Below are positions 63,963-64,000 of a stretch of DNA of 64,000 nucleotides, in pieces. This DNA comes from Rhodocyclaceae bacterium. Lineage in GTDB: Bacteria > Pseudomonadota > Gammaproteobacteria > Burkholderiales > Rhodocyclaceae. A program made the translations under genes and the position numbers. The DNA is taken from contig JAQTNA010000020.1 in assembly GCA_028714035.1 (NCBI GenBank), positions 1 through 64,000 of the forward strand, written 5' to 3'. The notes beneath the pieces were generated by a model. That model saw only the letters and a list, made by a program, of their open reading frames with translations, ran no database searches and was not told where the DNA came from. The first letter of the stretch is position 1. Each line of letters starts with the position of its first letter.

Positions 63963-64000
63963 TCCGGGGAGTTGAAGCGGGCAGCACCGGTTTTGTGGGG

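Overview
This window looks like chromosomal DNA of a GC-rich, motile, sulfur-oxidising betaproteobacterium, most plausibly a Thiobacillus- or Sulfuricella-like member of the Nitrosomonadales. The evidence is a dissimilatory sat-aprBA cluster with a probable APS:phosphate adenylyltransferase beside it, a DsrC-family protein, a zapA-6S RNA locus, PEP-CTERM surface protein, REP-like doublets and the overall gene content. The genus is an inference; there is no rRNA gene here.

Layout. 1-6.6 kb: edge of a possible IS630-type element, a small exported protein, sat, aprB, aprA, a terminator, a stand-alone cyclic-nucleotide-binding protein and a GalT/HIT-like nucleotidyltransferase that I read as APAT. 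6.8-11.5 kb: a diguanylate cyclase convergent with a haem-c hybrid histidine kinase. 11.8-18.6 kb: RND adaptor and pump, pcm, rhodanese and a TolC-type outer membrane channel. 18.9-21.9 kb: a more AT-rich, translationally coupled three-gene island (D12-class adenine methylase, ParB-fold protein, candidate PD-(D/E)XK nuclease), the best candidate in the window for an undescribed defence or restriction-modification system. 22.0-25.7 kb: an overlapping operon of metallophosphoesterase, GT4 glycosyltransferase, diacylglycerol kinase and second GT4 glycosyltransferase behind a Pho-box-like triple repeat, which fits phosphate-stress membrane lipid remodelling. 25.8-33 kb: a DsrC paralogue lacking the C-terminal cysteine behind an FNR-like box, then PBP4, RluF-like, FKBP, Uma2, a small zinc-ribbon-like protein, MltB and a TgpA-type transglutaminase. 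33-37.2 kb: grpE-dnaK-dnaJ with a sigma-32-like promoter. 37.4-42.3 kb: Ser/Thr kinase fused to a cNMP-type domain, thioredoxin 2, a twin-AP2 protein, ferrochelatase and cytochrome c5. 42.5-47 kb: a second RND adaptor and pump. 47-48.5 kb: two toxin-antitoxin modules. 48.6-55.7 kb: cNMP protein, DAHP synthase, MCP, Lgt, TauE-type permease, EVE protein, PEP-CTERM protein, 6S RNA and zapA. 55.8-64 kb: Cache MCP, then a TonB receptor/YfiR/CHASE8-like hybrid kinase operon, and a final small gene.

How it fits together. Sulfite is oxidised through APS (AprBA) and the APS energy can be recovered as ATP (Sat) or as ADP (APAT). Motility and signalling are prominent: I see four sites that match the FliA (sigma-28) promoter pattern TAAA-N15/16-GCCGATAA, two before MCP genes, one before the TonB receptor operon and one reading out of the right edge. 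Dispersed palindromic repeats of several families are unusually frequent, and several copies lie inside genes or provide their start or stop codons.
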